Source of the DNA: Dactylonectria macrodidyma
Lineage: Eukaryota; Ascomycota; Sordariomycetes; Hypocreales; Nectriaceae
Length of the DNA stretch: 64,000 nucleotides
Direction of reading: 5' to 3'
Assembly (NCBI GenBank): GCA_020744425.1
Contig: JAGMUV010000041.1
Coordinates: forward strand, 1 to 64,000
In this document: positions 1-11,300 of the stretch, piece by piece
How positions within the stretch are numbered: position 1 is the first letter of the stretch
Layout of the letters: each line of letters starts with the position of its first letter
Notes under the pieces: model-generated
The model's database searches: none
What the model saw: the letters and a program-made list of their open reading frames with translations, nothing else
Told to the model about the DNA's origin: nothing
Program-made: the position numbers and the translations under genes

Positions 1-3000
1 CGCCTTGACTAGTCGCGATAAAGCAATCCTCCGCGAGTTCTGGACAAAGCTGGACAATGACTAAATGCAGTTTTGCAGTCGATGCCAGGAGTGTTGGTTC
101 CAGATGAAGATCGATTGCGATAGCATTTGTGCGCGTTGTTATCGAAAAGATGAGAAACGCCGCCCTGACGAGCCGTATTTCTTCTCTGCGGATAATCAGC
201 TCGACTTTGGCCCTGTACTGGCCCGGTTGCCCCAGCTTACGCCTACCGAAGAGTCTTTGATTGCTCGTGTTCACGTCCATGTGAACATTATGCTTGTGCG
301 AGGGCAGCAGTACAAGTATCGGGGGCACGTAGTTCACTTTCTCCGCGAGGTTGGCCTAGTGTACAACCAGCTCCCGCTTCTGCCGCAGGAGTTGAACATT
401 GTATTACTACGTCCTGCCAATACGTCGTCCCACGCAATTCTTAGCCGGCAATTCACCCGCCAGTTCCGTGTCCGCCGCCAGCCGGTTGTCATATGGTTAG
501 ACTACCTCCGCCGCCATCATCCTGGCTATCGATGCATCGTCATCGACGAAGAGAGGCTGAATCAATTGCCCCAAGATGGCAATGTCCTGGATGCCATCCC
601 CCAGAGTCAGGTGGAGGCTGCGGATGTTGGACCCGAGGAAGATCAGGAGGCAGAGCCTGACCTGGAGGACGAGGCTGCAGTGCCAGACCTGTTGGCCAAG
701 GACACAGAGCTCGATGCTCTGCGGTCTGTTCTCGCCGGAGAATCAGAAGCTGATTCAGGGCTTTCCACAAGCTTCCAGGCGCAGGCGCAACACGAGCTAC
801 GGCTCCCGAATATACGACACACACCCATTAATGAGTTCAATCGCTCTCATGCCCTACTCTCCTTGGCGTTTCCCTGCCTCTTTCCTGACGGTAGAGCCGA
901 CTTTGTTGAACCTCGATTACGCTCCATTGATTATAAGGATTATGTCGAGCACGCGATGCGCTGGCACGACGGGCGTTTTGCACGCCACTCGACCTTCCGC
1001 TTCGTCGCCTTCAACACACTAATGCGGTCACAGGCACGTTCACGGTCCAGATTCTTCGTGAAGCAACATGATGGGAGGCATCAGCCGCTCACGCGAGAGC
1101 AACTCATTCAGGCGCTCGAACACAGCGAGGACCCCGAGGCGCAGGCGCTGATCAACTCGATCACAAGGCATGCGGTTTCTATTCGCGGTACGCGTCCATT
1201 CTGGAACAAAAAGAGGCAGGACCTCGAGGCCTATGCCTATAACCTTGGTTGTCCTGGTGCATTTATTACGTTTAGCCCAGCAGATTTACACTAGCGGAGT
1301 CTCTACCAGCATATGCCCCAGTATGACGACTGGCTAGCTGCCACTGAGCCGGAGAGGATGGCTCTATCGCGCCGCCTATTGCGGCAGAACCCTCACATTG
1401 CTGCTTTCCACTTCTACCGCCGATACACACTCTTTCGGGATATCGTGCTAAGTAAGAAGTTCAGCATCACAGATTACTGGGATCGGTACGAATGGCAAGG
1501 CCGTGGTAGCCCACATAACCACGGCCTGTACTGGATGGATAATTGTCCAGGAGCCGACATGGAGGACGAAGCGGCTCGTGATGTATTTGCACGCACATGG
1601 GGATTCCACGTCACTGCTATTAACCCTGAGCCGAGTAGGACTATGCCTCAGGGTGAGGGTAATCCCCTGAGCGTGGATCCCCTGAGCATAGAGATGACAT
1701 TCCTGCGGCTCTCACAAATCGTCAACCGTTGCCAGCGCCACAAGTGTAATACCACGTACTGCTTGCGTGTGAGGAAGAGAACCGGTGATCTGGCGAGGGA
1801 TATGGAAGGTGCTGCTGCGGATATCGAGGCGGCCAATGTTGTTAATCCAGAGAGGGAGTGTCGTTTTGACTTCCCCCGTGCCTTGCGGGAGCTGGCCGCA
1901 GTGATCAGGAAGGAAGGCAGGTCGTACTATGTCTTTGAGGCGGCCCGGAATGACAGCCTCATGAATAACTTCAATCCTGCGATTATCCTGGGCTGGCTAG
2001 CCAATATCGACATATCTCCTTGCACCAGCTTACAGGCGGTTATTACATACGCTGCGAAGTATTGCAGTAAATCTGAGAAGAAGACCGAGTCTTTCGCCAG
2101 GCTTGCAGACCAGGTCTTGCCTCACACATCGCACGTTCAGCCCCTGTTATCCTTCTCCTCTCGCCTCATGAACAAGCTGATTGCCGAGAGAGATTACTCG
2201 GCGCAGGAGATTTCCCATCTGCTGCTTAACATTCCGCTACAAGAAGACACCCGTATGGTTATCACCGTGGACTGCCGTCCGTTAGAGCAACAGGCACGTT
2301 CGTATCGTGTGGACGGAGATGTCAACGAGGCCATCGGCAGCTATAGAAAATATCTAGAGAGAAAGGACCAGCATGAGGATATAACCTATCTCGAATACCT
2401 GCAATCGTACAATCTCAATACGTGGAGGAGACTCGCTGCTCAAGCGAAGAAGAGAGTCCTGTCTTACTTCCCTCGATACAAATCTATAGAGGCCTCTTCC
2501 CAGTTTAACGACTTCTGCCGTGTTAAATTGATGATGGTTCATCCACATCGCTCTCCAGAAGAGTTGCTCGTTGTGGGCGGGCAGCAGTTCGATTCCTTCA
2601 TAGCTGCGTACATGCACTGCAGACAGCATCACGATACCCATGCGGACGATCATTATGGGGAGCCAGATATAGACGAATTAACGGCAGAGGAGGATGAATT
2701 TGAGCTTGAGATCCATGAGGAGCCCATCGCGGAGGAGGACTGGCATGAACTCGCCCGCATGCTACCTGACCGCCCACTGGAGGAAGAGGACATCGACATC
2801 CTCGGCCGCCGAGACATTGACATTAATTACGATTGGACCCCTCATGTTAGGCGGTATACCGACGACGGCATTCTCAGCGGCGACTACTGGAAGCAACGCA
2901 AAGCGGAAAACCCCTGGAATCTCGACGTGGACTATCAGCCCTTAGAAGCTCGCGATTCCCTAAATCGAGATCAGCGCCTAGTGTACGACACAGTGATGGG

Positions 3001-4426
3001 CCACTTCCTGACAGGGGTTCCTTCCCAGTTGTTACTCCATGTAGATGGGGGAGGCGGCACTGGCAAGTCATACCTCATTAACCTGCTCTCCGCGCACCTT
3101 CAAGCCGCGACGGGCGGGAGAGGGACGCCCGTCTGGCGTGCTGCACCCACGGGCGTCGCGGGAAATCAGATTTCGGGCACTACCTTGCATTCCCTATTGC
3201 ACCTGCCAATTAATAAGGACTTCAAGCCTCTCTCGGCCATTGATAAAGCCCAGCTCCAGAAGAAGCTTAAAGATATCAAGTATCTAATCATTGACGAGAA
3301 GAGCATGCTAGGACTGCGTCAGCTATCTTGGATCGATGACCGTCTCCGCGAGGCGTTCCCGAATAAGAACGAAGAGTTCTTTGGCGGCCTGAACATCCTC
3401 TTGGTTGGTGACTTCTTTCAGCTTCCCCCTGTACTACAGAAGCCGCTTTATTACGACAAAGAGGTTCAGGGAGTAGAGATTAAGGGCAGAAACGCATATA
3501 GGCGATTCGATAAATCGGTCTTCTTAAAAGTTATCCAGCGGCAGCGTGGCGACGATCAGGAGGCATTCCGCCTAGCTCTCAGGGAATTGCGGTTGCTTCA
3601 ACTATCTGTGGAGTCCTGGAAGCTCCTTTCCAGCCGCGTACAAGCAAAACTAGACGATCAAAAGGTCACAAGGTTTATCAACGCCTTACGAGTATACGCC
3701 ACTAAAGATAGGGTGAACGAATATAACCACTATCACCTCGACCGCCTCAGCCGGCCAGTCATCCGGGTCATGGCTAAGAACGTCGGCCCCGGCGCGGCTG
3801 CTGCGCCTGATGACAAGGCGGGCAACCTTGCGAAGCAGATCCCCATATGCATTGGCTCCCGTCTGATGCTGACGTCCAACCTTTGGCAGCCAGTTGGCCT
3901 CTGCAACGGCGCTCGCGGCACAGTTTATGATATCGGCTGGGCACCTGGGGCCGACCCCATCCAAGACCCTCCCGGTGTTATTATGATGGAGTTTGACAAA
4001 TACAGCGGACCGGTATTCCTAACCACCGCTGATAGTAGGAAGATTGTCCCGATTCTCCCAGTGGAGAGGGACTTCCTCATCGGGGCCACTCTCTGCGCTC
4101 GCACCCAATTTCCCCTGATCGTATGCTACGCAATTACTGTGCACAAGTCACAAAGCATCACCGAAGACATGATAGTTACAGATCTGTCCTGCCGGGACTT
4201 TCAGACTGGTTTAAGCTACGTGGCTGTCTCTCGCGTGAAAACACTCGAGGGTCTGATGTTGGATGCACCATTTGATCGTAATCACCTGGTCTACGGGTCT
4301 CCCCCGGATGGCATGAAGATGAAGATGAGGGATCAGGAGCTTAGGAAACGACAGGTGCTCACACGGAATCCGTACATGTCACATAATACTAAGAATGGCC
4401 ATGGCAATGGATCAGTATGTAGATAA
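1..4426 (+). pseudogene. Helitron Rep/PIF1-helicase gene, two nonsense mutations
   Basis: This encodes the Helitron transposase, which nicks and unwinds DNA for rolling-circle transposition. In order there are a DUF6570-type region with Cys pairs (about 65-550), a Helitron-like N domain, an HUH nuclease motif read as H-N-H in GSPHNHGLYW (about 1505-1530), the paired tyrosines in YAAKYCSK (about 2045-2070), and a PIF1-family SF1 helicase with Walker A GGGGTGKS (about 3046-3069) and Walker B IIDEKS (about 3286-3305). The frame is open except for TAA at 62-64 and TAG at 1292-1294. Copy 2 has CAA (Gln) and TGG (Trp) at these places. Both changes are C-to-T at CpA on one strand or the other. No other break is visible, so the damage may be young. 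Confidence 0.9.
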
Positions 4427-4482
4427 TGCAGTCGTAGTAATAGCTTCCCGGCCCGCAGACACACAGCCTTCGGCTGAGGCTA

Positions 4483-4519
4483 CCCCATGCACCCCATCGC
4501 CGCTCCAATGTGCATGGGG
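4483..4519 (+). repeat. Helitron 3' hairpin (copy 1)
   Basis: CCCCATGCAC at 4483-4492 pairs perfectly with GTGCATGGGG at 4510-4519 around a 17-nt loop. It sits 15 nt before the point where the two Helitron copies stop matching, as expected for the 3' subterminal hairpin of a Helitron. Just upstream is a second small hairpin, CAGC-C(TTCG)G-CTG, at about 4464-4476. Confidence 0.75.
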
Positions 4520-4573
4520 TGACGTAGTATTTTACCTTTAACTCTTCCTTCTTCTGCCAATCCTCAAATTGAC

Positions 4574-5575
4574 ATGGTCGATTTGACTGAAGACAGCCCA
4601 ATCCCACCTACACACGCACGATCACGACGACTCCAACATGCACATGCACCTGCAATGACTATCCCTTCCTATAATCCTGCTCAACTGGAATCCGCTGTCA
4701 ATCAAGGCAACCAAAGCCGAAGTCTCCATGCTCAAGCTACCCGAACGAAGCCGATACCCAATACACCCATTGAGTTGGCAATTACCTTATATACAGCAGC
4801 ATATAAGGGTATATCAAGCGGTCAATTGGATATCAGGAAGTGGCAGTCTGGATCTCCTACTATCGCTGGGAGAGTTGGCAATTGCTTTGTTACAAACGCA
4901 ACACATAACTATCCTTCACATGCGGACCTTGTGAGATCAGTTGCTGCACGTGCAACAACTGATGCAACATATCGGGCCGTTGACTGGGAGTTCATTTCTG
5001 GTTGCACCAGTAACAGTTCGCAAAGTATTGTTTTCTTTTCTCAGGAAGTTCTAGAGAAAACTTCTCTTGCTGCATTTCTCAATGCAATCAATCCTCGAAT
5101 TCCGCATCCAACCAGGGTCAATCTTTCACTTCTTTATGCTTATAAAGCGAAAGAGGAGGAAGATAACATGATCACCCCTATTCCAGTGCGAAAGAAGAAG
5201 GTCAAGGGCGAAAAGGATCTATCTCTTCCAATACAAAACAAACCCCCAACACCATCTCCAATTAATCGCAAACGAAAGGCATCTACACAATCAGCTCCAG
5301 CAACAGATAAGAAGGTAAAGGTAGACAAGAAAAAGGAGGAGGTATTGGTCTTACTAGAGAAGTCTAATGAAGAAGATGACTTAGCTGCATTCTTCGATAC
5401 TGATGTGTATAGATCGGATTTGAATGGACAAGATAATATGGTTATAGAAGTGGCTGGGCAAGGTAGTGAGGATTTGGAGGCACTTATATCAGATGATGGA
5501 AGTAGAGAAGTTATTGAGGAAGGTGAATTAGTACAGGGCGGAAGACTGGCAGTAAACAGCCACTGCCTCCATTAA
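4574..5575 (+). CDS. Unknown protein, possibly part of the adjacent transposon
   Basis: A single open frame of 333 residues starts with ATG 39 bases after the Helitron end. I do not recognise the family. The first 60 residues are low in complexity. Residues about 60-190 look globular and end with a segment rich in aliphatic residues. The C-terminal half is charged, with lysine-rich blocks (RKKKVKGEK, KKVKVDKKKE) that could be nuclear signals, then an acidic tail. It is convergent with the integrase-type transposase at 5681-7199 (105 bp between the stops) and shares its AT-rich codon use, so the two may belong to one element. No terminal repeats were found to prove this. Confidence 0.5.
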   Translation: MVDLTEDSPIPPTHARSRRLQHAHAPAMTIPSYNPAQLESAVNQGNQSRSLHAQATRTKPIPNTPIELAITLYTAAYKGISSGQLDIRKWQSGSPTIAGRVGNCFVTNATHNYPSHADLVRSVAARATTDATYRAVDWEFISGCTSNSSQSIVFFSQEVLEKTSLAAFLNAINPRIPHPTRVNLSLLYAYKAKEEEDNMITPIPVRKKKVKGEKDLSLPIQNKPPTPSPINRKRKASTQSAPATDKKVKVDKKKEEVLVLLEKSNEEDDLAAFFDTDVYRSDLNGQDNMVIEVAGQGSEDLEALISDDGSREVIEEGELVQGGRLAVNSHCLH

Positions 5576-5680
5576 GTATGGTAACTCGCCAGCGTAAGTA
5601 GTTTCAATCTTCTCAAGTCTTTTCCTTTATTAATCAGCTACTATCCATGAATCAAACACTTCAATGTCAATATTCTGAGC

Positions 5681-7199
5681 CTATAGAACATCTCGAGGTC
5701 GGTCAAGTAAGGATAGTCGTGGTGAATTCCCATTCTGAATATAAAGAGCCAATTCAACTCGTAGAAGATTGTACTCATCTAAAAGTGGATGTATGACAAC
5801 GTTCGAAATTTCTAGTAAAGAGCCAATTGTCCTTGTAATGATATCTTGACAAATAGACATTGTTTCTTCTGGCAAGAAAGCATCCAGATCAGATTGATCA
5901 AGTTCAAAGGTTTCCTGACAGAATCTGAATCGATCAGTTGGAATCTCTTCAGCAAAGTTCCGTGCAGTCTCTGAATTGAGATCATGATATAGAACTGAGG
6001 GTTGTCCAGGTTGAACATGTGGTCGATTGGCTTGACGGCGAATAGAATGGCTATTCCAGACTCGTATAAATGAGATCAAGTCATGTCGGATTGGATTCAT
6101 GAAGATGAATAGAATAGCAATGCGATCAGGAAGAGAGCCACCATCAAAGAGCCCATTTTTTGTCAGCCATTGGAAGTATATCTAATCGAAGAGAATTAGT
6201 AAAGTTCAATAAGGAATAATAGAAACTTACCCTCCACGATCCTCCACGTGCTTGATAAAGCCGATGCCACCAGCTCTCAATTCGAGTATTATGAATACTT
6301 CATCCAAAAAACCAACAATCCTTAAACTCAATTGGAACTAACTCTGTTCCAAGTCGTTTCTTTCTATTCCCAGAAAGAAAGTAATGTAAGCCACACATCA
6401 AAGCTGTTTCCCCTCCATGATCAGATCGAATAGCTCGTGGCATCATACCACGTTGCCGCAGAACTGATAGATACTGTAAGGCAACGTTCCAACTTGTTGC
6501 AGCAGAATATCCACAGTAAAACCATGTAATATATCGGGCATACCCATCAATACCAGCATAGATCTCAAAGCCCCATTGCTTAAGCTTATCATAACCATCA
6601 AGGGACCATACCCAGTCAGGCCCTGGAACAATAAAGTCACGACGTTGAAAACGTGCTTTACCCCATCGATCAGTAATGCTTTCAGGTGCAAAGTCTCGAT
6701 AAACATTGTACAATGCATCGCGACTGATGATGTGATGTTGTTGCCGCATGTAGGTGTAAAGATAGCCTCGACCATAGTTTTGGATAACAGTTGAGACTTG
6801 AGACTCATCATGAAAGAAGGTTCGTGCAAGTTCTTGAGCTATTTGAAGCTGGTTATTATCTTGTCGTCTGAAAAGACCAAGTTCCCGACGGATCTTGCAA
6901 AGTCCAGTTAAGCTTAAACTGAACCCCTCATCTTGAAGCCGGCGTAAGATAATAGCATCTTTTAAACACTCATCAAAGAACATTGACTTGATTCGGTCTC
7001 GTAGAGGTTCAGTGTCAACTGTACGCCGTTGACGGAGGAGTTCCCATTTCTGTAGAAATCGGTAAAGAACAGCGCGACTGACTTGGATGTTGTAATTGGT
7101 AGAAAGAGAAAGAATAATATTTGAGATTGTTGTATCTTCATCAATTAATATAGTAATATCCTGACGGAGAGGGGTGAGGTCTATTCGGGGCCGAGGCAT
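5681..7199 (-). pseudogene. Integrase-core DDE transposase, one in-frame stop
   Basis: The coding region is two exons, 7199-6231 and 6181-5681, with a 49-nt intron (GTAAGT donor, TACTAAT branch, TTAG acceptor). The frame is kept across the join, giving 489 residues. The N-terminal 120 residues look like helix-turn-helix DNA-binding regions. A retroviral-type integrase core follows, with WSLDGYDKLKQWGF (first Asp), IDGYARYITWF, and IRSDHGGET (second Asp). After it come IESWWHRLY and a C-terminal region with NSHSIRR. This resembles the eukaryotic IS3EU/integrase-core families; the family name is inference. A TGA at 6300-6302 interrupts the frame just before IHNTRIESWW and may come from CGA. Confidence 0.75.
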
Positions 7200-7559
7200 G
7201 TTGAATAGAATGGAAAGAGGGGAAAGAAAATTTAGAAAGATTGAGAATGTATAGATGAAATAGAATAAGTAAACGCATGTTTAGTAAATAAACCTTTAAT
7301 TACATATAATATTTAGATAAATATTTTATTAAAAAATTTATAACTATATAAAATGTTAAAATATCTAAGTTATCACTTTATATATTAATTTTTAGAAAAC
7401 ATAGAAAAATTTAATTATTTTTTAAAGGTTGAGTCTGTATATTTCTTTACAGCTCTATTCGTAACTCATCAGGACTATACTAATCCTTATACTCAAATCT
7501 TCAGAAAGCCAGGCCCATATGTCCCTGTACTGCTATGTTCGCAGCTGATCAGAACTAAA
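7200..7559. other. AT-rich spacer
   Basis: No gene is visible. Bases 7260-7430 are strongly AT-rich and may be the upstream part or end of the integrase-type element. A segment at about 7449-7490 resembles the 3' end of the DUF3716 gene at about 7530-7570 (roughly three quarters identical by eye), which suggests a small local duplication. Confidence 0.5.
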
Positions 7560-7938
7560 CTAATCACTATCGCTAAAAACATCGCCATCCAGAAGAGCTT
7601 CGAAGATATTCTTCATGGTGCGAAGTGATTTCTGGTCCAGACTCTTGAGCGCGTCAGTAATGTCCTTCGTAGTATAGTCCTGGCCAGATTTTTCCATCTT
7701 GCTCTTTTTCTTGCCCGATTCCTTTTTCTTCTTCTGTCGCTTGGAAGTATGGTCGTCGGAGGAGGAGTCATCGCGGGATCGCTTCTCGACATCTGTAACT
7801 ATTAGCGATCGGCCTTGATCAGACGCGTACAGGCATGTATGGAACTTACCAGTCACAAGCGAGCAGTGTTTGGCCTGACCACCATAGTGATAGGAGGCAC
7901 AACCCGGAGACATTGCATTCAATGTCACATAAGCATTG

Positions 7939-8205
7939 TGTCGCATATCAAGCCCCGGCCCCACTAGAGCAGCTGCCGTCGAAATGAGGCAAGGATCACG
8001 ATCATCGTGAACTTGTTCACGATGAGAGTGAACGACCACAATTAGCGTCAAGCAGCAGGCTGCTGCCTAAACAGCCAACGCTTTCATTTGTGTATAAAAG
8101 AGCTGCACGGCTCAGTGCATCTTGGCATTGAGTTCTTGCTCCTTAGATAATTCTCATCAATTGACCGATGCCAACAATGATCCCTGTGGAGCCAATTGTC
8201 TGACA
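7939..8205 (+). repeat. 5' LTR of copia element
   Basis: 267 bp, starting TGTCGC and ending CTGACA. A TATAAAAG box lies at 8093-8100 and probably drives transcription. A 9-bp inverted repeat (ATCGTGAAC/GTTCACGAT) lies in the U3 part. Confidence 0.95.
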
Positions 8206-8225
8206 GTTATGAGCCCGGTAGCACT
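8206..8225 (+). other. Copia primer binding site
   Basis: GTTATGAGCCCGG directly follows the 5' LTR. It is complementary to the anticodon stem-loop of initiator tRNA-Met, not to a tRNA 3' end. This is the half-tRNA priming known from Drosophila copia and Ty5-like elements. The tRNA match is from memory. Confidence 0.6.
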
Positions 8226-8391
8226 TTAGGCGCTCATCATAGCTGATTCCGACCGTTGTGCAAGGACACTTGCACGACGCCTATCACCACACATCACATA
8301 ACGGATCCGAATCCTGCCACAAGCCTCATCTGCTGCCTGCCTGCCTGTCGGCCCCTTCTTTTTTGCTGCCCAATACCAAGCGTTTCCAAAG

Positions 8392-11300
8392 ATGACAGCC
8401 AAGTCCGAAGTTGCGCTCTCCAGACCGTCCGAATGGACTGCCTGGTACGACGATTTCGTCTCAAGGGCTGAGACTTCCAAGATCTTCGACTTTGTCGATC
8501 CCGATAAGGATGCTCCGATCCTGGAAGAACCAAAGGAACCCATGACCTCTGAAGAAATGCTCGGTCTACTCAACAAGGCTGCCTACAAGGCTTGGACACA
8601 CGCAACCCAGCAGAACGCTGCGGTCGCCGGACCAAGACCAGAGCCGGCTACGGACCTGACCGATGGTCAGTGGACTCGACTCACTCGCCTGCAGTCAGAA
8701 TACAAGGTCCAGCTCGCGACCTTCGCCAACAGGCAGCGTGCCTACGCTGAACTCGCTGTTTGGGTTCGATCAACCGTCGATAAAACCTATCTCGGCAACA
8801 CGACTTCTAAGTCTGACCTTCGTACTATAGTCCGAGACCTGAGATCAAGCCTTGCACCCTCCGAGGACGAACAGAAGGAGGAGGCACGGTTAAGATACAG
8901 ACAGGTCCTGGCCCAGACTAAGAGGGTCAAGCCGGAGGACTGGCTCGTGGCTTGGAGTAAAGCCAAGCTAGAAGGCGAAAGGCACAAGATCGCTGAACTG
9001 GAAGGACAGTCTGCCATCAATGATTTCCTCGCTGCGACTTCTGCCTTTGACTCAACTTGGGCAAGCCAGCAGAAGGTTCAAATCATGAACAGCAAGAAGT
9101 TCGGCCTCAAGATGGATGTCACACTGCGCGCGTTGGGCGAACTCTTTCACGAACAGGTTCGAAGCACCAGAATGACCAGCAAGCTGACCGACAGCGTGTT
9201 TGCCGTCTCTGATGCAGCCCAAAGCCACTGTCCGTGTGGACTGCCGTCGTCCAAACATCGGTGGAAGCCCGTTGATTGCGCCGCAGTGCAGATCGCAACC
9301 AATGGCGAGTCCAAGGATGGAAGACACGTTAAGTCCAGCCGCGTCAAGACCTGCAAGGAAGCTCTGAAGCAAGCCAAGTGGAAGAACCTTGTCGACACAG
9401 TCAAGGGCTCGGCAGCGACCGCCAAGTCGGACCAACCAGAAGACAAGGGGAACCCACGTAAACACGGAGACTTTGCTGGCTTGACCATCGATGCCAACGG
9501 CCTCTCCAGTGGAACCTCCGATTCAGTCTTTGCAGCCCTACGCGAGAAGCATCCTCTTTACAATTCGACGATCTATGACTGTGGAGCAACTACTCATATC
9601 GTTAATGATAAGAGTCTGCTGACTGACGTCCGCGAAGCTGTGGAAACCGACTATGTTATGATCGGCGAAGGTTCCTTGAAGGTCGAAGCACGAGGCATCC
9701 GAAGGATGGAAAACGTGCTGGATGGCGAAGACGGAAGAAACACGCGCGCTCTTGTCCTCCTTGACGTTGCGTATGTGCCAAGATTCCATACGAACATCAT
9801 CAGCGCGAAGAAACTTGCAAGGAAGGGATTATGGCATTGTGGGTTTGATAATACGCTCCGAATGGGCACCTACGACGACAATGATATTCTCTGTCGTCTC
9901 ACAGACCAATACGACCTCGATGTAGTCGAATACAAGCCAGTTTCCCGCTCTTACTTCAAGCTTCCACAATCCTTGATCTCCGTATTCAACGCCTTCCAAG
10001 ATGTATTTTCCTCTTTCCAAGCGGACCGCCTCAAGCCGAGACGACAAAGAATGGCGACTTCAAGGGTTCCGGCTCCACCGCGACTAGATTCTTCCGAAAT
10101 ATGGCATCTTCGCTCTTGCCACGCAGGACCACAAGCACTTGAACAACTTGTCTTACAGACCAAGGGAGTCCGGATCAAGGGTCCGACTACTGTTCAATGC
10201 ACGGCCTGCGGCACTGGCAAGGCGACCGAGATTATCTCCCGCAGGGAATCACCAAACCGGTCAAGACAACCGTTTTACCGGATCTTCATCGACATCTTCG
10301 AGTTCCCTGCGGCATACAATGGACACCGCTACGTTCTGCTTATCACAGACGAATTCAGCGGCATGATGTTCTCCTGGTCCTTGGCTTCAAAGACGGAAGT
10401 CAGCAAGATCATCAAGAACTTTGAGGCCCGAGTCAAGCGACACACGGGTGCATCGATCTGCAAGATCAGAATCGACAACGAAAGGGCCGTCATTAATCTA
10501 CCTTTTCAAAGAGACTCCGAGTTTCAGATTTGGGCGACAGAGGTAGGAATGGAGATTGAACTTCCGCCGACGCACACCAAAGAACCGACTGGTGGAGCGG
10601 AACGACCTGGTGGAATCAATCAGCTACGAATGCGCTGTATGATTGGCCTCCTTCCGCAAGATCTCTGGCCAGAATTCTACCGTGCAGCCGTTTGGATACA
10701 TAATATCCTTCCCAGCCGCAGGAACGAGTGGATGTCACCCAAGGAGAAGATGGACCGTTGGTTTCACCAGCACTTTCGATGGTATAGACCACCAAACGTC
10801 GATTTTGATGCAACAAAGGACCTCCGACCAGACTGGCGCGGGATTTATGCGTATGGATGCAAAGCATATCCCTTAAACAGCCGCTATAAGGCCGGGAAAG
10901 ACATCAATCAGTTCAAGCTTGGCCCACGAGCACACGTTGGATATCTCGTTGGTTATCATGCTAGCAATATCTATCGTATCTGGGTCCCCAAGCTCAATCA
11001 GGTCATCCTGTCCCGAGACGTACGATTCAATGAAGAGGAATTCTTTGACCCAGAGAAAGAAGAACAGCTCGAGACGGAAGCGGTCGTGGAATACAGACCA
11101 ACACTGCAGGCGTTGGAGCCACTTCCTCGGCGAGACTGGGACACGATCTTGGACGAATTTCTCTATGAGTTCGATGACCACATCTTGGGTTTCAACCCAG
11201 ACGGTTCGAACTCGGGGGTGGAAGACGCTAGAGGAGCCACTTCAGGTGCTGCAGACAGCACGTCACAGCCTGTACAGCCTCTATCGCAAAGACTTCTCAC

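Larger units (their letters stand above)
1..4534 (+). mobile_element. Helitron copy 1, 5' end outside window
   Basis: A rolling-circle transposon whose coding region and 3' end are nearly the same as the reverse-strand copy at 31570-37850. Similarity between the copies stops at base 4534, just after a 10-bp hairpin and a short AT-rich tail, which puts the 3' terminus there within a few bases. No CTRR terminus can be read. The 5' end lies before the window. The element abuts the next gene at 4574. Confidence 0.85.

Noticed and set aside
576..1022. Open frame of 148 codons overlapping the Helitron gene
   Set aside because: It is a shadow of the Helitron frame, has no domain, and the same shadow appears in copy 2.
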